A stretch of DNA of 64,000 bases from Mixophyes australis (GCA_036250195.1 JAVHZZ010000062.1:434001-498000), one strand, 5' to 3'; shown: positions 1 to 13,521, numbered from the stretch's first letter. Numbers and translations are program-made. The notes: generated by a model from the letters alone, not told the origin.

Positions 1-179
1 GTTGTTTTTGGACGGCAATGAAGAAATGACTATGTTTTGCGATTTCTCCTGCTCAGAAAGACTTAGAAAGTTGATAATTGTGGGCAATGTTAGAAATGTC
101 ATGAGAAACAAGAATTATGTAAAAGGATTGATGTAAATCATTGTTTACAAGAGAAAGTGAGACAGGAATGCAAAAAAGC
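1..179 (+). repeat. Representative satellite monomer
   Basis: This is the first full unit and sets the phase numbering used in the other entries. Hand-counted composition of a typical unit is A 66, C 18, G 43, T 52, so the + strand is about 61% purine with a strong G excess. CpG sites lie at phases 13-14, 40-41 and across the 179/1 boundary. GAAA occurs at phases 23, 56, 66, 93, 105 and 153. GGCAATG occurs twice (14-20 and 83-89), each followed by a related AAATG...ATG segment, which hints at an old internal duplication about 69 bp apart. A small dyad TGAT-GTAA-ATCA lies at 129-140. The choice of phase 1 is arbitrary. Confidence 0.95.
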
Positions 180-3100
180 GTTGTTTTTGTACGGCAATGA
201 AGAAATGACTATGTTTTGCGATTTCTCCTGCTCAGAAAGACTTAGAAAGTTGATAATTGTGGGCAATGTTAGAAATGTCATGAGAAACAAGAATTATGTA
301 AAAGGATTGATGTAAATCATTGTTTCTAAGAGAAAGTGAGACAGGAATGCAAAAAAGCGTTGTTTTTGGACGGCAATGAAGAAATGACTATGTTTTGCGA
401 TTTCTCCTGCTCAGAAAGACTTAGAAAGTTGATAATTGTGGGCAATGTTAGAAATGTCATGAGAAACAAGAATTATGTAAAAGGATTGATGTAAATCATT
501 GTTTCTAAGAGAAAGTGAGACAGGAATGCAAAAAAGCGTTGTTTTTGGACGGCAATGAAGAAATGACTATGTTTTGCGATTTCTCCTGCTCAGAAAGACT
601 TAGAAAGTTGATAATTGTGGGCAATGTTAGAAATGTCATGAGAAACAAGAATTATGTAAAAGGATTGATGTAAATCATTGTTTACAAGAGAAAGTGAGAC
701 AGGAATGCAAAAAAGCGTTGTTTTTGGACGGCAATGAAGAAATGACTATGTTTTGCGATTTCTCCTGCTCAGAAAGACTTAGAAAGTTGATAATTGTGGG
801 CAATGTTAGAAATGTCATGAGAAACAAGAATTATGTAAAAGGATTGATGTAAATCATTGTTTACAAGAGAAAGTGAGACAGGAATGCAAAAAAGCGTTGT
901 TTTTGTACGGCAATGAAGAAATGACTATGTTTTGCGATTTCTCCTGCTCAGAAAGACTTAGAAAGTTGATAATTGTGGGCAATGTTAGAAATGTCATGAG
1001 AAACAAGAATTATGTAAAAGGATTGATGTAAATCATTGTTTCTAAGAGAAAGTGAGACAGGAATGCAAAAAAGCGTTGTTTTTGGACGGCAATGAAGAAA
1101 TGACTATGTTTTGCGATTTCTCCTGCTCAGAAAGACTTAGAAAGTTGATAATTGTGGGCAATGTTAGAAATGTCATGAGAAACAAGAATTATGTAAAAGG
1201 ATTGATGTAAATCATTGTTTCTAAGAGAAAGTGAGACAGGAATGCAAAAAAGCGTTGTTTTTGGACGGCAATGAAGAAATGACTATGTTTTGCGATTTCT
1301 CCTGCTCAGAAAGACTTAGAAAGTTGATAATTGTGGGCAATGTTAGAAATGTCATGAGAAACAAGAATTATGTAAAAGGATTGATGTAAATCATTGTTTA
1401 CAAGAGAAAGTGAGACAGGAATGCAAAAAAGCGTTGTTTTTGTACGGCAATGAAGAAATGACTATGTTTTGCGATTTCTCCTGCTCAGAAAGACTTAGAA
1501 AGTTGATAATTGTGGGCAATGTTAGAAATGTCATGAGAAACAAGAATTATGTAAAAGGATTGATGTAAATCATTGTTTCTAAGAGAAAGTGAGACAGGAA
1601 TGCAAAAAAGCGTTGTTTTTGGACGGCAATGAAGAAATGACTATGTTTTGCGATTTCTCCTGCTCAGAAAGACTTAGAAAGTTGATAATTGTGGGCAATG
1701 TTAGAAATGTCATGAGAAACAAGAATTATGTAAAAGGATTGATGTAAATCATTGTTTACAAGAGAAAGTGAGACAGAAATGCAAAAAAGCGTTGTTTTTG
1801 GACGGCAATGAAGAAATGACTATATTTCGCGATTTCTCGTGCTCAGAAAGACTTAGAAAGTTGATAATTGTGGGCAATGTTAGAAATGTCATGAGAAACA
1901 AGAATTATGTAAAAGGATTGATGTAAATCATTGTTTCTAAGAGAAAGTGAGACAGGAATGCAAAAAAGCGTTGTTTTTGGACGGCAATGAAGAAATGACT
2001 ATGTTTTGCGATTTCTCCTGCTCAGAAAGACTTAGAAAGTTGATAATTGTGGGCAATGTTAGAAATGTCATGAGAAACAAGAATTATGTAAAAGGATTGA
2101 TGTAGATCATTGTTTACAAGAGAAAGTGAGACAGAAATGCAAAAAAGCGTTATTTTTGGACGGCAATGAAGAAATGACTATATTTCGCGATTTCTCGTGC
2201 TCAGAAAGACTTAGAAAGTGGATAATTGTGGGCAATGTTAGAAATGTCATGAGAAACAAGAATTATGTAAAAGGATTGATGTAAATCATTGTTTACAAGA
2301 GAAAGTGAGACAGGAATGCAAAAAAGCGTTGTTTTTGTACGGCAATGAAGAAATGACTATGTTTTGCGATTTCTCCTGCTCAGAAAGACTTAGAAAGTTG
2401 ATAATTGTGGGCAATGTTAGAAATGTCATGAGAAACAAGAATTATGTAAAAGGATTGATGTAAATCATTGTTTCTAAGAGAAAGTGAGACAGGAATGCAA
2501 AAAAGCGTTGTTTTTGGACGGCAATGAAGAAATGACTATGTTTTGCGATTTCTCCTGCTCAGAAAGACTTAGAAAGTTGATAATTGTGGGCAATGTTAGA
2601 AATGTCATGAGAAACAAGAATTATGTAAAAGGATTGATGTAAATCATTGTTTCTAAGAGAAAGTGAGACAGGAATGCAAAAAAGCGTTGTTTTTGGACGG
2701 CAATGAAGAAATGACTATGTTTTGCGATTTCTCCTGCTCAGAAAGACTTAGAAAGTTGATAATTGTGGGCAATGTTAGAAATGTCATGAGAAACAAGAAT
2801 TATGTAAAAGGATTGATGTAAATCATTGTTTACAAGAGAAAGTGAGACAGGAATGCAAAAAAGCGTTGTTTTTGTACGGCAATGAAGAAATGACTATGTT
2901 TTGCGATTTCTCCTGCTCAGAAAGACTTAGAAAGTTGATAATTGTGGGCAATGTTAGAAATGTCATGAGAAACAAGAATTATGTAAAAGGATTGATGTAA
3001 ATCATTGTTTCTAAGAGAAAGTGAGACAGGAATGCAAAAAAGCGTTGTTTTTGGACGGCAATGAAGAAATGACTATGTTTTGCGATTTCTCCTGCTCAGA

Positions 3101-5370
3101 AAGACTTAGAAAGTTGATAATTGTGGGCAATGTTAGAAATGTCATGAGAAACAAGAATTATGTAAAAGGATTGATGTAAATCATTGTTTCTAAGAGAAAG
3201 TGAGACAGGAATGCAAAAAAGCGTTGTTTTTGGACGGCAATGAAGAAATGACTATGTTTTGCGATTTCTCCTGCTCAGAAAGACTTAGAAAGTTGATAAT
3301 TGTGGGCAATGTTAGAAATGTCATGAGAAACAAGAATTATGTAAAAGGATTGATGTAAATCATTGTTTACAAGAGAAAGTGAGACAGGAATGCAAAAAAG
3401 CGTTGTTTTTGGACGGCAATGAAGAAATGACTATGTTTTGCGATTTCTCCTGCTCAGAAAGACTTAGAAAGTTGATAATTGTGGGCAATGTTAGAAATGT
3501 CATGAGAAACAAGAATTATGTAAAAGGATTGATGTAAATCATTGTTTACAAGAGAAAGTGAGACAGAAATGCAAAAAAGCGTTGTTTTTGGACGGCAATG
3601 AAGAAATGACTATATTTCGCGATTTCTCGTGCTCAGAAAGACTTAGAAAGTTGATAATTGTGGGCAATGTTAGAAATGTCATGAGAAACAAGAATTATGT
3701 AAAAGGATTGATGTAAATCATTGTTTCTAAGAGAAAGTGAGACAGGAATGCAAAAAAGCGTTGTTTTTGGACGGCAATGAAGAAATGACTATGTTTTGCG
3801 ATTTCTCCTGCTCAGAAAGACTTAGAAAGTTGATAATTGTGGGCAATGTTAGAAATGTCATGAGAAACAAGAATTATGTAAAAGGATTGATGTAAATCAT
3901 TGTTTCTAAGAGAAAGTGAGACAGGAATGCAAAAAAGCGTTGTTTTTGGACGGCAATGAAGAAATGACTATGTTTTGCGATTTCTCCTGCTCAGAAAGAC
4001 TTAGAAAGTTGATAATTGTGGGCAATGTTAGAAATGTCATGAGAAACAAGAATTATGTAAAAGGATTGATGTAAATCATTGTTTACAAGAGAAAGTGAGA
4101 CAGGAATGCAAAAAAGCGTTGTTTTTGTACGGCAATGAAGAAATGACTATGTTTTGCGATTTCTCCTGCTCAGAAAGACTTAGAAAGTTGATAATTGTGG
4201 GCAATGTTAGAAATGTCATGAGAAACAAGAATTATGTAAAAGGATTGATGTAAATCATTGTTTCTAAGAGAAAGTGAGACAGGAATGCAAAAAAGCGTTG
4301 TTTTTGGACGGCAATGAAGAAATGACTATGTTTTGCGATTTCTCCTGCTCAGAAAGACTTAGAAAGTTGATAATTGTGGGCAATGTTAGAAATGTCATGA
4401 GAAACAAGAATTATGTAAAAGGATTGATGTAGATCATTGTTTACAAGAGAAAGTGAGACAGAAATGCAAAAAAGCGTTATTTTTGGACGGCAATGAAGAA
4501 ATGACTATATTTCGCGATTTCTCGTGCTCAGAAAGACTTAGAAAGTGGATAATTGTGGGCAATGTTAGAAATGTCATGAGAAACAAGAATTATGTAAAAG
4601 GATTGATGTAAATCATTGTTTACAAGAGAAAGTGAGACAGGAATGCAAAAAAGCGTTGTTTTTGTACGGCAATGAAGAAATGACTATGTTTTGCGATTTC
4701 TCCTGCTCAGAAAGACTTAGAAAGTTGATAATTGTGGGCAATGTTAGAAATGTCATGAGAAACAAGAATTATGTAAAAGGATTGATGTAAATCATTGTTT
4801 CTAAGAGAAAGTGAGACAGGAATGCAAAAAAGCGTTGTTTTTGGACGGCAATGAAGAAATGACTATGTTTTGCGATTTCTCCTGCTCAGAAAGACTTAGA
4901 AAGTTGATAATTGTGGGCAATGTTAGAAATGTCATGAGAAACAAGAATTATGTAAAAGGATTGATGTAGATCATTGTTTACAAGAGAAAGTGAGACAGAA
5001 ATGCAAAAAAGCGTTATTTTTGGACGGCAATGAAGAAATGACTATATTTCGCGATTTCTCGTGCTCAGAAAGACTTAGAAAGTGGATAATTGTGGGCAAT
5101 GTTAGAAATGTCATGAGAAACAAGAATTATGTAAAAGGATTGATGTAAATCATTGTTTACAAGAGAAAGTGAGACAGGAATGCAAAAAAGCGTTGTTTTT
5201 GTACGGCAATGAAGAAATGACTATGTTTTGCGATTTCTCCTGCTCAGAAAGACTTAGAAAGTTGATAATTGTGGGCAATGTTAGAAATGTCATGAGAAAC
5301 AAGAATTATGTAAAAGGATTGATGTAAATCATTGTTTCTAAGAGAAAGTGAGACAGGAATGCAAAAAAGC
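1..5370 (+). repeat. Homogeneous left-end sub-array
   Basis: Thirty 179-bp units belong to four recurring kinds: GGA or GTA at phases 10-12 with TTTGCG and CTCCTG; a TATATTTCGC/CTCGTG kind; and a rarer kind with GTTATTTTT at its start and GTGGATAATT in the core. The last always follows a unit with TGTAGATC at phases 132-139. TGTAGATC occurs at 2101, 4428 and 4965, spaced 13 and 3 units. I see nothing but satellite here. Confidence 0.9.
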
Positions 5371-7440
5371 GTTGTTTTTGGACGGCAATGAAGAAATGAC
5401 TATGTTTTGCGATTTCTCCTGCTCAGAAAGACTTAGAAAGTTGATAATTGTGGGCAATGTTAGAAATGTCATGAGAAACAAGAATTATGTAAAAGGATTG
5501 ATGTAAATCATTGTTTACAAGAGAAAGTGAGACAGAAATGCAAAAAACGTTGTTTTTGGACGGCAATGAAGAAATGACTATGTTTTGCGATTTCTCCTGC
5601 TCAGAAAGACTTAAAAAGTTGATAATTGTGGGCAATGTTAGAAATGTCATGAGAAACAAGAATTATGTAAAAGGATTGATGTAAATCATTGTTTACAAGA
5701 GAAAGTGAGACAGGAATGCAAAAAAGCGTTGTTTTTGTGCGGCAATGAAGAAATGACTATGTTTTGCAATTTCTCGTGCTCAGAAATACTTAGAAAGTTG
5801 ATAATTGTGGGCAATGTTAGAAATGTCATGAGAAACAAGAATTATGTAAAAGGATTGATGTAAATCATTGTTTCTAAGAGAAAGTGAGACAGGAATGCAA
5901 AAAAGCGTTGTTTTTGGACGGCAATGAAGAAATGACTATGTTTTGCAATTTCTCCTGCTCAGAAAGACTTAGAAAGTTGATAATTGTGGGCAATGTTAGA
6001 AATGTCATGAGAAACAAGAATTATGTAAAAGGATTGATGTAAATCATTGTTTCTAAGAGAAAGTGAGACAGGAATGCAAAAAAGCGTTGTTTTTGGACGG
6101 CAATGAAGAAATGACTATGTTTTGCGATTTCTCCTGCTCAGAAAGACTTAGAAAGTTGATAATTGTGGGCAATGTTAGAAATGTCATGAGAAACAAGAAT
6201 TATGTAAAAGGATTGATGTAAATCATTGTTTACAAGAGAAAGTGAGACAGGAATGCAAAAAAGCGTTGTTTTTGTACGGCAATGAAGAAATGACTATGTT
6301 TTGCGATTTCTCCTGCTCAGAAAGACTTAGAAAGTTGATAATTGTGGGCAATGTTAGAAATGTCATGAGAAACAAGAATTATGTAAAAGGATTGATGTAA
6401 ATCATTGTTTCTAAGAGAAAGTGAGACAGGAATGCAAAAAAGCGTTGTTTTTGGACGGCAATGAAGAAATGACTATGTTTTGCGATTTCTCCTGCTCAGA
6501 AAGACTTAGAAAGTTGATAATTGTGGGCAATGTTAGAAATGTCATGAGAAACAAGAATTATGTAAAAGGATTGATGTAAATCATTGTTTACAAGAGAAAG
6601 TGAGACAGAAATGCAAAAAACGTTGTTTTTGGACGGCAATGAAGAAATGACTATGTTTTGCGATTTCTCCTGCTCAGAGAGACTTAAAAAGTTGATAATT
6701 GTGGGCAATGTTAGAAATGTCATGAGAAACAAGAATTATGTAAAAGGATTGATGTAAATCATTGTTTACAAGAGAAAGTGAGACAGGAATGCAAAAAAGC
6801 GTTGTTTTTGTGCGGCAATGAAGAAATGACTATGTTTTGCAATTTCTCGTGCTCAGAAATACTTAGAAAGTTGATAATTGTGGGCAATGTTAGAAATGTC
6901 ATGAGAAACAAGAATTATGTAAAAGGATTGATGTAAATCATTGTTTCTAAGAGAAAGTGAGACAGGAATGCAAAAAAGCGTTGTTTTTGGACGGCAATGA
7001 AGAAATGACTATGTTTTGCAATTTCTCCTGCTCAGAAAGACTTAGAAAGTTGATAATTGTGGGCAATGTTAGAAATGTCATGAGAAACAAGAATTATGTA
7101 AAAGGATTGATGTAAATCATTGTTTCTAAGAGAAAGTGAGACAGGAATGCAAAAAAGCGTTGTTTTTGGACGGCAATGAAGAAATGACTATGTTTTGCGA
7201 TTTCTCCTGCTCAGAAAGACTTAGAAAGTTGATAATTGTGGGCAATGTTAGAAATGTCATGAGAAACAAGAATTATGTAAAAGGATTGATGTAAATCATT
7301 GTTTACAAGAGAAAGTGAGACAGAAATGCAAAAAAGCGTTGTTTTTGGACGGCAATGAAGAAATGACTATATTTCGCGATTTCTCGTGCTCAGAAAGACT
7401 TAGAAAGTTGATAATTGTGGGCAATGTTAGAAATGTCATA
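4965..7440 (+). repeat. Segmental duplication, copy 1
   Basis: Rare markers in this segment recur exactly 6081 bp downstream: TGTAGATC at 4965 and 11046, the deleted unit CAGAGAGACTT near 6675 and 12756, TTTGCA with CTCCTG near 5947 and 12028, and GTCATAAG at 7435 and 13516. The offset equals 34 units minus the five deleted bases between them. Limits are set by the first and last shared marker. The true edges lie between 4428 and 4965 on the left and before 7694 on the right. Confidence 0.85.
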
Positions 7441-10400
7441 AGAAACAAGAATTATGTAAAAGGATTGATGTAAATCATTGTTTCTAAGAGAAAGTGAGAC
7501 AGGAATGCAAAAAAGCGTTGTTTTTGGACGGCAATGAAGAAATGACTATGTTTTGCGATTTCTCCTGCTCAGAAAGACTTAGAAAGTTGATAATTGTGGG
7601 CAATGTTAGAAATGTCATGAGAAACAAGAATTATGTAAAAGGATTGATGTAAATCATTGTTTACAAGAGAAAGTGAGACAGAAATGCAAAAAACGTTGTT
7701 TTTGGACGGCAATGAAGAAATGACTATGTTTTGCGATTTCTCCTGCTCAGAAAGACTTAGAAAGTTGATAATTGTGGGCAATGTTAGAAATGTCATGAGA
7801 AACAAGAATTATGTAAAAGGATTGATGTAAATCATTGTTTACAAGAGAAAGTGAGACAGGAATGCAAAAAAGCGTTGTTTTTGTGCGGCAATGAAGAAAT
7901 GACTATGTTTTGCAATTTCTCGTGCTCAGAAATACTTAGAAAGTTGATAATTGTGGGCAATGTTAGAAATGTCATGAGAAACAAGAATTATGTAAAAGGA
8001 TTGATGTAAATCATTGTTTCTAAGAGAAAGTGAGACAGGAATGCAAAAAAGCGTTGTTTTTGGACGGCAATGAAGAAATGACTATGTTTTGCGATTTCTC
8101 CTGCTCAGAAAGACTTAGAAAGTTGATAATTGTGGGCAATGTTAGAAATGTCATGAGAAACAAGAATTATGTAAAAGGATTGATGTAAATCATTGTTTAC
8201 AAGAGAAAGTGAGACAGAAATGCAAAAAAGCGTTGTTTTTGGACGGCAATGAAGAAATGACTATATTTCGCGATTTCTCGTGCTCAGAAAGACTTAGAAA
8301 GTTGATAATTGTGGGCAATGTTAGAAATGTCATGAGAAACAAGAATTATGTAAAAGGATTGATGTAAATCATTGTTTCTAAGAGAAAGTGAGACAGGAAT
8401 GCAAAAAAGCGTTGTTTTTGGACGGCAATGAAGAAATGACTATGTTTTGCGATTTCTCCTGCTCAGAAAGACTTAGAAAGTTGATAATTGTGGGCAATGT
8501 TAGAAATGTCATGAGAAACAAGAATTATGTAAAAGGATTGATGTAGATCATTGTTTACAAGAGAAAGTGAGACAGAAATGCAAAAAAGCGTTATTTTTGG
8601 ACGGCAATGAAGAAATGACTATATTTCGCGATTTCTCGTGCTCAGAAAGACTTAGAAAGTGGATAATTGTGGGCAATGTTAGAAATGTCATGAGAAACAA
8701 GAATTATGTAAAAGGATTGATGTAAATCATTGTTTACAAGAGAAAGTGAGACAGGAATGCAAAAAAGCGTTGTTTTTGTACGGCAATGAAGAAATGACTA
8801 TGTTTTGCGATTTCTCCTGCTCAGAAAGACTTAGAAAGTTGATAATTGTGGGCAATGTTAGAAATGTCATGAGAAACAAGAATTATGTAAAAGGATTGAT
8901 GTAAATCATTGTTTCTAAGAGAAAGTGAGACAGGAATGCAAAAAAGCGTTGTTTTTGGACGGCAATGAAGAAATGACTATGTTTTGCGATTTCTCCTGCT
9001 CAGAAAGACTTAGAAAGTTGATAATTGTGGGCAATGTTAGAAATGTCATGAGAAACAAGAATTATGTAAAAGGATTGATGTAAATCATTGTTTACAAGAG
9101 AAAGTGAGACAGAAATGCAAAAAACGTTGTTTTTGGACGGCAATGAAGAAATGACTATGTTTTGCGATTTCTCCTGCTCAGAAAGACTTAAAAAGTTGAT
9201 AATTGTGGGCAATGTTAGAAATGTCATGAGAAACAAGAATTATGTAAAAGGATTGATGTAAATCATTGTTTACAAGAGAAAGTGAGACAGGAATGCAAAA
9301 AAGCGTTGTTTTTGTGCGGCAATGAAGAAATGACTATGTTTTGCAATTTCTCGTGCTCAGAAATACTTAGAAAGTTGATAATTGTGGGCAATGTTAGAAA
9401 TGTCATGAGAAACAAGAATTATGTAAAAGGATTGATGTAAATCATTGTTTCTAAGAGAAAGTGAGACAGGAATGCAAAAAAGCGTTGTTTTTGGACGGCA
9501 ATGAAGAAATGACTATGTTTTGCGATTTCTCCTGCTCAGAAAGACTTAGAAAGTTGATAATTGTGGGCAATGTTAGAAATGTCATGAGAAACAAGAATTA
9601 TGTAAAAGGATTGATGTAAATCATTGTTTACAAGAGAAAGTGAGACAGAAATGCAAAAAAGCGTTGTTTTTGGACGGCAATGAAGAAATGACTATATTTC
9701 GCGATTTCTCGTGCTCAGAAAGACTTAGAAAGTTGATAATTGTGGGCAATGTTAGAAATGTCATAAGAAACAAGAATTATGTAAAAGGATTGATGTAAAT
9801 CATTGTTTCTAAGAGAAAGTGAGACAGGAATGCAAAAAAGCGTTGTTTTTGGACGGCAATGAAGAAATGACTATGTTTTGCGATTTCTCCTGCTCAGAAA
9901 GACTTAGAAAGTTGATAATTGTGGGCAATGTTAGAAATGTCATGAGAAACAAGAATTATGTAAAAGGATTGATGTAAATCATTGTTTACAAGAGAAAGTG
10001 AGACAGAAATGCAAAAAACGTTGTTTTTGGACGGCAATGAAGAAATGACTATGTTTTGCGATTTCTCCTGCTCAGAAAGACTTAGAAAGTTGATAATTGT
10101 GGGCAATGTTAGAAATGTCATGAGAAACAAGAATTATGTAAAAGGATTGATGTAAATCATTGTTTACAAGAGAAAGTGAGACAGGAATGCAAAAAAGCGT
10201 TGTTTTTGTGCGGCAATGAAGAAATGACTATGTTTTGCAATTTCTCGTGCTCAGAAATACTTAGAAAGTTGATAATTGTGGGCAATGTTAGAAATGTCAT
10301 GAGAAACAAGAATTATGTAAAAGGATTGATGTAAATCATTGTTTCTAAGAGAAAGTGAGACAGGAATGCAAAAAAGCGTTGTTTTTGGACGGCAATGAAG

Positions 10401-12703
10401 AAATGACTATGTTTTGCGATTTCTCCTGCTCAGAAAGACTTAGAAAGTTGATAATTGTGGGCAATGTTAGAAATGTCATGAGAAACAAGAATTATGTAAA
10501 AGGATTGATGTAAATCATTGTTTCTAAGAGAAAGTGAGACAGGAATGCAAAAAAGCGTTGTTTTTGGACGGCAATGAAGAAATGACTATGTTTTGCGATT
10601 TCTCCTGCTCAGAAAGACTTAGAAAGTTGATAATTGTGGGCAATGTTAGAAATGTCATGAGAAACAAGAATTATGTAAAAGGATTGATGTAAATCATTGT
10701 TTACAAGAGAAAGTGAGACAGAAATGCAAAAAAGCGTTGTTTTTGGACGGCAATGAAGAAATGACTATATTTCGCGATTTCTCGTGCTCAGAAAGACTTA
10801 GAAAGTTGATAATTGTGGGCAATGTTAGAAATGTCATGAGAAACAAGAATTATGTAAAAGGATTGATGTAAATCATTGTTTCTAAGAGAAAGTGAGACAG
10901 GAATGCAAAAAAGCGTTGTTTTTGGACGGCAATGAAGAAATGACTATGTTTTGCGATTTCTCCTGCTCAGAAAGACTTAGAAAGTTGATAATTGTGGGCA
11001 ATGTTAGAAATGTCATGAGAAACAAGAATTATGTAAAAGGATTGATGTAGATCATTGTTTACAAGAGAAAGTGAGACAGAAATGCAAAAAAGCGTTATTT
11101 TTGGACGGCAATGAAGAAATGACTATATTTCGCGATTTCTCGTGCTCAGAAAGACTTAGAAAGTGGATAATTGTGGGCAATGTTAGAAATGTCATGAGAA
11201 ACAAGAATTATGTAAAAGGATTGATGTAAATCATTGTTTACAAGAGAAAGTGAGACAGGAATGCAAAAAAGCGTTGTTTTTGTACGGCAATGAAGAAATG
11301 ACTATGTTTTGCGATTTCTCCTGCTCAGAAAGACTTAGAAAGTTGATAATTGTGGGCAATGTTAGAAATGTCATGAGAAACAAGAATTATGTAAAAGGAT
11401 TGATGTAAATCATTGTTTCTAAGAGAAAGTGAGACAGGAATGCAAAAAAGCGTTGTTTTTGGACGGCAATGAAGAAATGACTATGTTTTGCGATTTCTCC
11501 TGCTCAGAAAGACTTAGAAAGTTGATAATTGTGGGCAATGTTAGAAATGTCATGAGAAACAAGAATTATGTAAAAGGATTGATGTAAATCATTGTTTACA
11601 AGAGAAAGTGAGACAGAAATGCAAAAAACGTTGTTTTTGGACGGCAATGAAGAAATGACTATGTTTTGCGATTTCTCCTGCTCAGAAAGACTTAAAAAGT
11701 TGATAATTGTGGGCAATGTTAGAAATGTCATGAGAAACAAGAATTATGTAAAAGGATTGATGTAAATCATTGTTTACAAGAGAAAGTGAGACAGGAATGC
11801 AAAAAAGCGTTGTTTTTGTGCGGCAATGAAGAAATGACTATGTTTTGCAATTTCTCGTGCTCAGAAATACTTAGAAAGTTGATAATTGTGGGCAATGTTA
11901 GAAATGTCATGAGAAACAAGAATTATGTAAAAGGATTGATGTAAATCATTGTTTCTAAGAGAAAGTGAGACAGGAATGCAAAAAAGCGTTGTTTTTGGAC
12001 GGCAATGAAGAAATGACTATGTTTTGCAATTTCTCCTGCTCAGAAAGACTTAGAAAGTTGATAATTGTGGGCAATGTTAGAAATGTCATGAGAAACAAGA
12101 ATTATGTAAAAGGATTGATGTAAATCATTGTTTCTAAGAGAAAGTGAGACAGGAATGCAAAAAAGCGTTGTTTTTGGACGGCAATGAAGAAATGACTATG
12201 TTTTGCGATTTCTCCTGCTCAGAAAGACTTAGAAAGTTGATAATTGTGGGCAATGTTAGAAATGTCATGAGAAACAAGAATTATGTAAAAGGATTGATGT
12301 AAATCATTGTTTACAAGAGAAAGTGAGACAGGAATGCAAAAAAGCGTTGTTTTTGTACGGCAATGAAGAAATGACTATGTTTTGCGATTTCTCCTGCTCA
12401 GAAAGACTTAGAAAGTTGATAATTGTGGGCAATGTTAGAAATGTCATGAGAAACAAGAATTATGTAAAAGGATTGATGTAAATCATTGTTTCTAAGAGAA
12501 AGTGAGACAGGAATGCAAAAAAGCGTTGTTTTTGGACGGCAATGAAGAAATGACTATGTTTTGCGATTTCTCCTGCTCAGAAAGACTTAGAAAGTTGATA
12601 ATTGTGGGCAATGTTAGAAATGTCATGAGAAACAAGAATTATGTAAAAGGATTGATGTAAATCATTGTTTACAAGAGAAAGTGAGACAGAAATGCAAAAA
12701 ACG
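5371..12703 (+). repeat. Sub-array marked by seven 178-bp monomers
   Basis: Seven units lack one G after the A-tract, reading CAAAAAACGTTG instead of CAAAAAAGCGTTG. The affected C lies at 5548, 6621, 7694, 9125, 10019, 11629 and 12702. Spacings are 1073, 1073, 1431, 894, 1610 and 1073 bp, that is 6, 6, 8, 5, 9 and 6 units minus one base. The unit following each one also carries linked variants (GTGCGG, TTTGCA, CAGAAATACTT). The shared rare deletion means the copies descend from one altered unit amplified as part of a higher-order repeat. Confidence 0.93.
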
Positions 12704-13521
12704 TTGTTTTTGGACGGCAATGAAGAAATGACTATGTTTTGCGATTTCTCCTGCTCAGAGAGACTTAAAAAGTTGATAATTGTGGGCAATGTTAGAAATG
12801 TCATGAGAAACAAGAATTATGTAAAAGGATTGATGTAAATCATTGTTTACAAGAGAAAGTGAGACAGGAATGCAAAAAAGCGTTGTTTTTGTGCGGCAAT
12901 GAAGAAATGACTATGTTTTGCAATTTCTCGTGCTCAGAAATACTTAGAAAGTTGATAATTGTGGGCAATGTTAGAAATGTCATGAGAAACAAGAATTATG
13001 TAAAAGGATTGATGTAAATCATTGTTTCTAAGAGAAAGTGAGACAGGAATGCAAAAAAGCGTTGTTTTTGGACGGCAATGAAGAAATGACTATGTTTTGC
13101 AATTTCTCCTGCTCAGAAAGACTTAGAAAGTTGATAATTGTGGGCAATGTTAGAAATGTCATGAGAAACAAGAATTATGTAAAAGGATTGATGTAAATCA
13201 TTGTTTCTAAGAGAAAGTGAGACAGGAATGCAAAAAAGCGTTGTTTTTGGACGGCAATGAAGAAATGACTATGTTTTGCGATTTCTCCTGCTCAGAAAGA
13301 CTTAGAAAGTTGATAATTGTGGGCAATGTTAGAAATGTCATGAGAAACAAGAATTATGTAAAAGGATTGATGTAAATCATTGTTTACAAGAGAAAGTGAG
13401 ACAGAAATGCAAAAAAGCGTTGTTTTTGGACGGCAATGAAGAAATGACTATATTTCGCGATTTCTCGTGCTCAGAAAGACTTAGAAAGTTGATAATTGTG
13501 GGCAATGTTAGAAATGTCATA
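11046..13521 (+). repeat. Segmental duplication, copy 2
   Basis: This is the partner of 4965-7440 at an offset of 6081 bp, with the same order of at least four independent markers. After GTCATAAG at 13516 the copies diverge: the next deleted-base unit of copy 1 (7694) has no counterpart. Instead come a unit with GAATTC (13638-13643) and one reading GACAAAAATG and GAAATTACC. The duplication junction therefore lies near 13.53-13.64 kb. Confidence 0.85.

Noticed and set aside
129..140. Hairpin TGAT-GTAA-ATCA as a regulatory or terminator element
   Set aside because: The stem is only four base pairs, A/T-rich and without a following T-run. Short dyads of this size are expected by chance.
1821..1845. 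CENP-B box in the TTTCGCGATTTCTCG variant
   Set aside because: TTCG is present, but the required downstream A and CGGG are not, on either strand.
5423..12813. Seven identical 78-codon reverse-strand open frames (5423-5659, 6496-6732, 7569-7805, 9000-9236, 9894-10130, 11504-11740, 12577-12813)
   Set aside because: Each spans one 178-bp unit. The lost base lets the antisense frame read from one unit into the next before its stop. Identity reflects satellite homogeneity, and there is no codon-type conservation or upstream signal.
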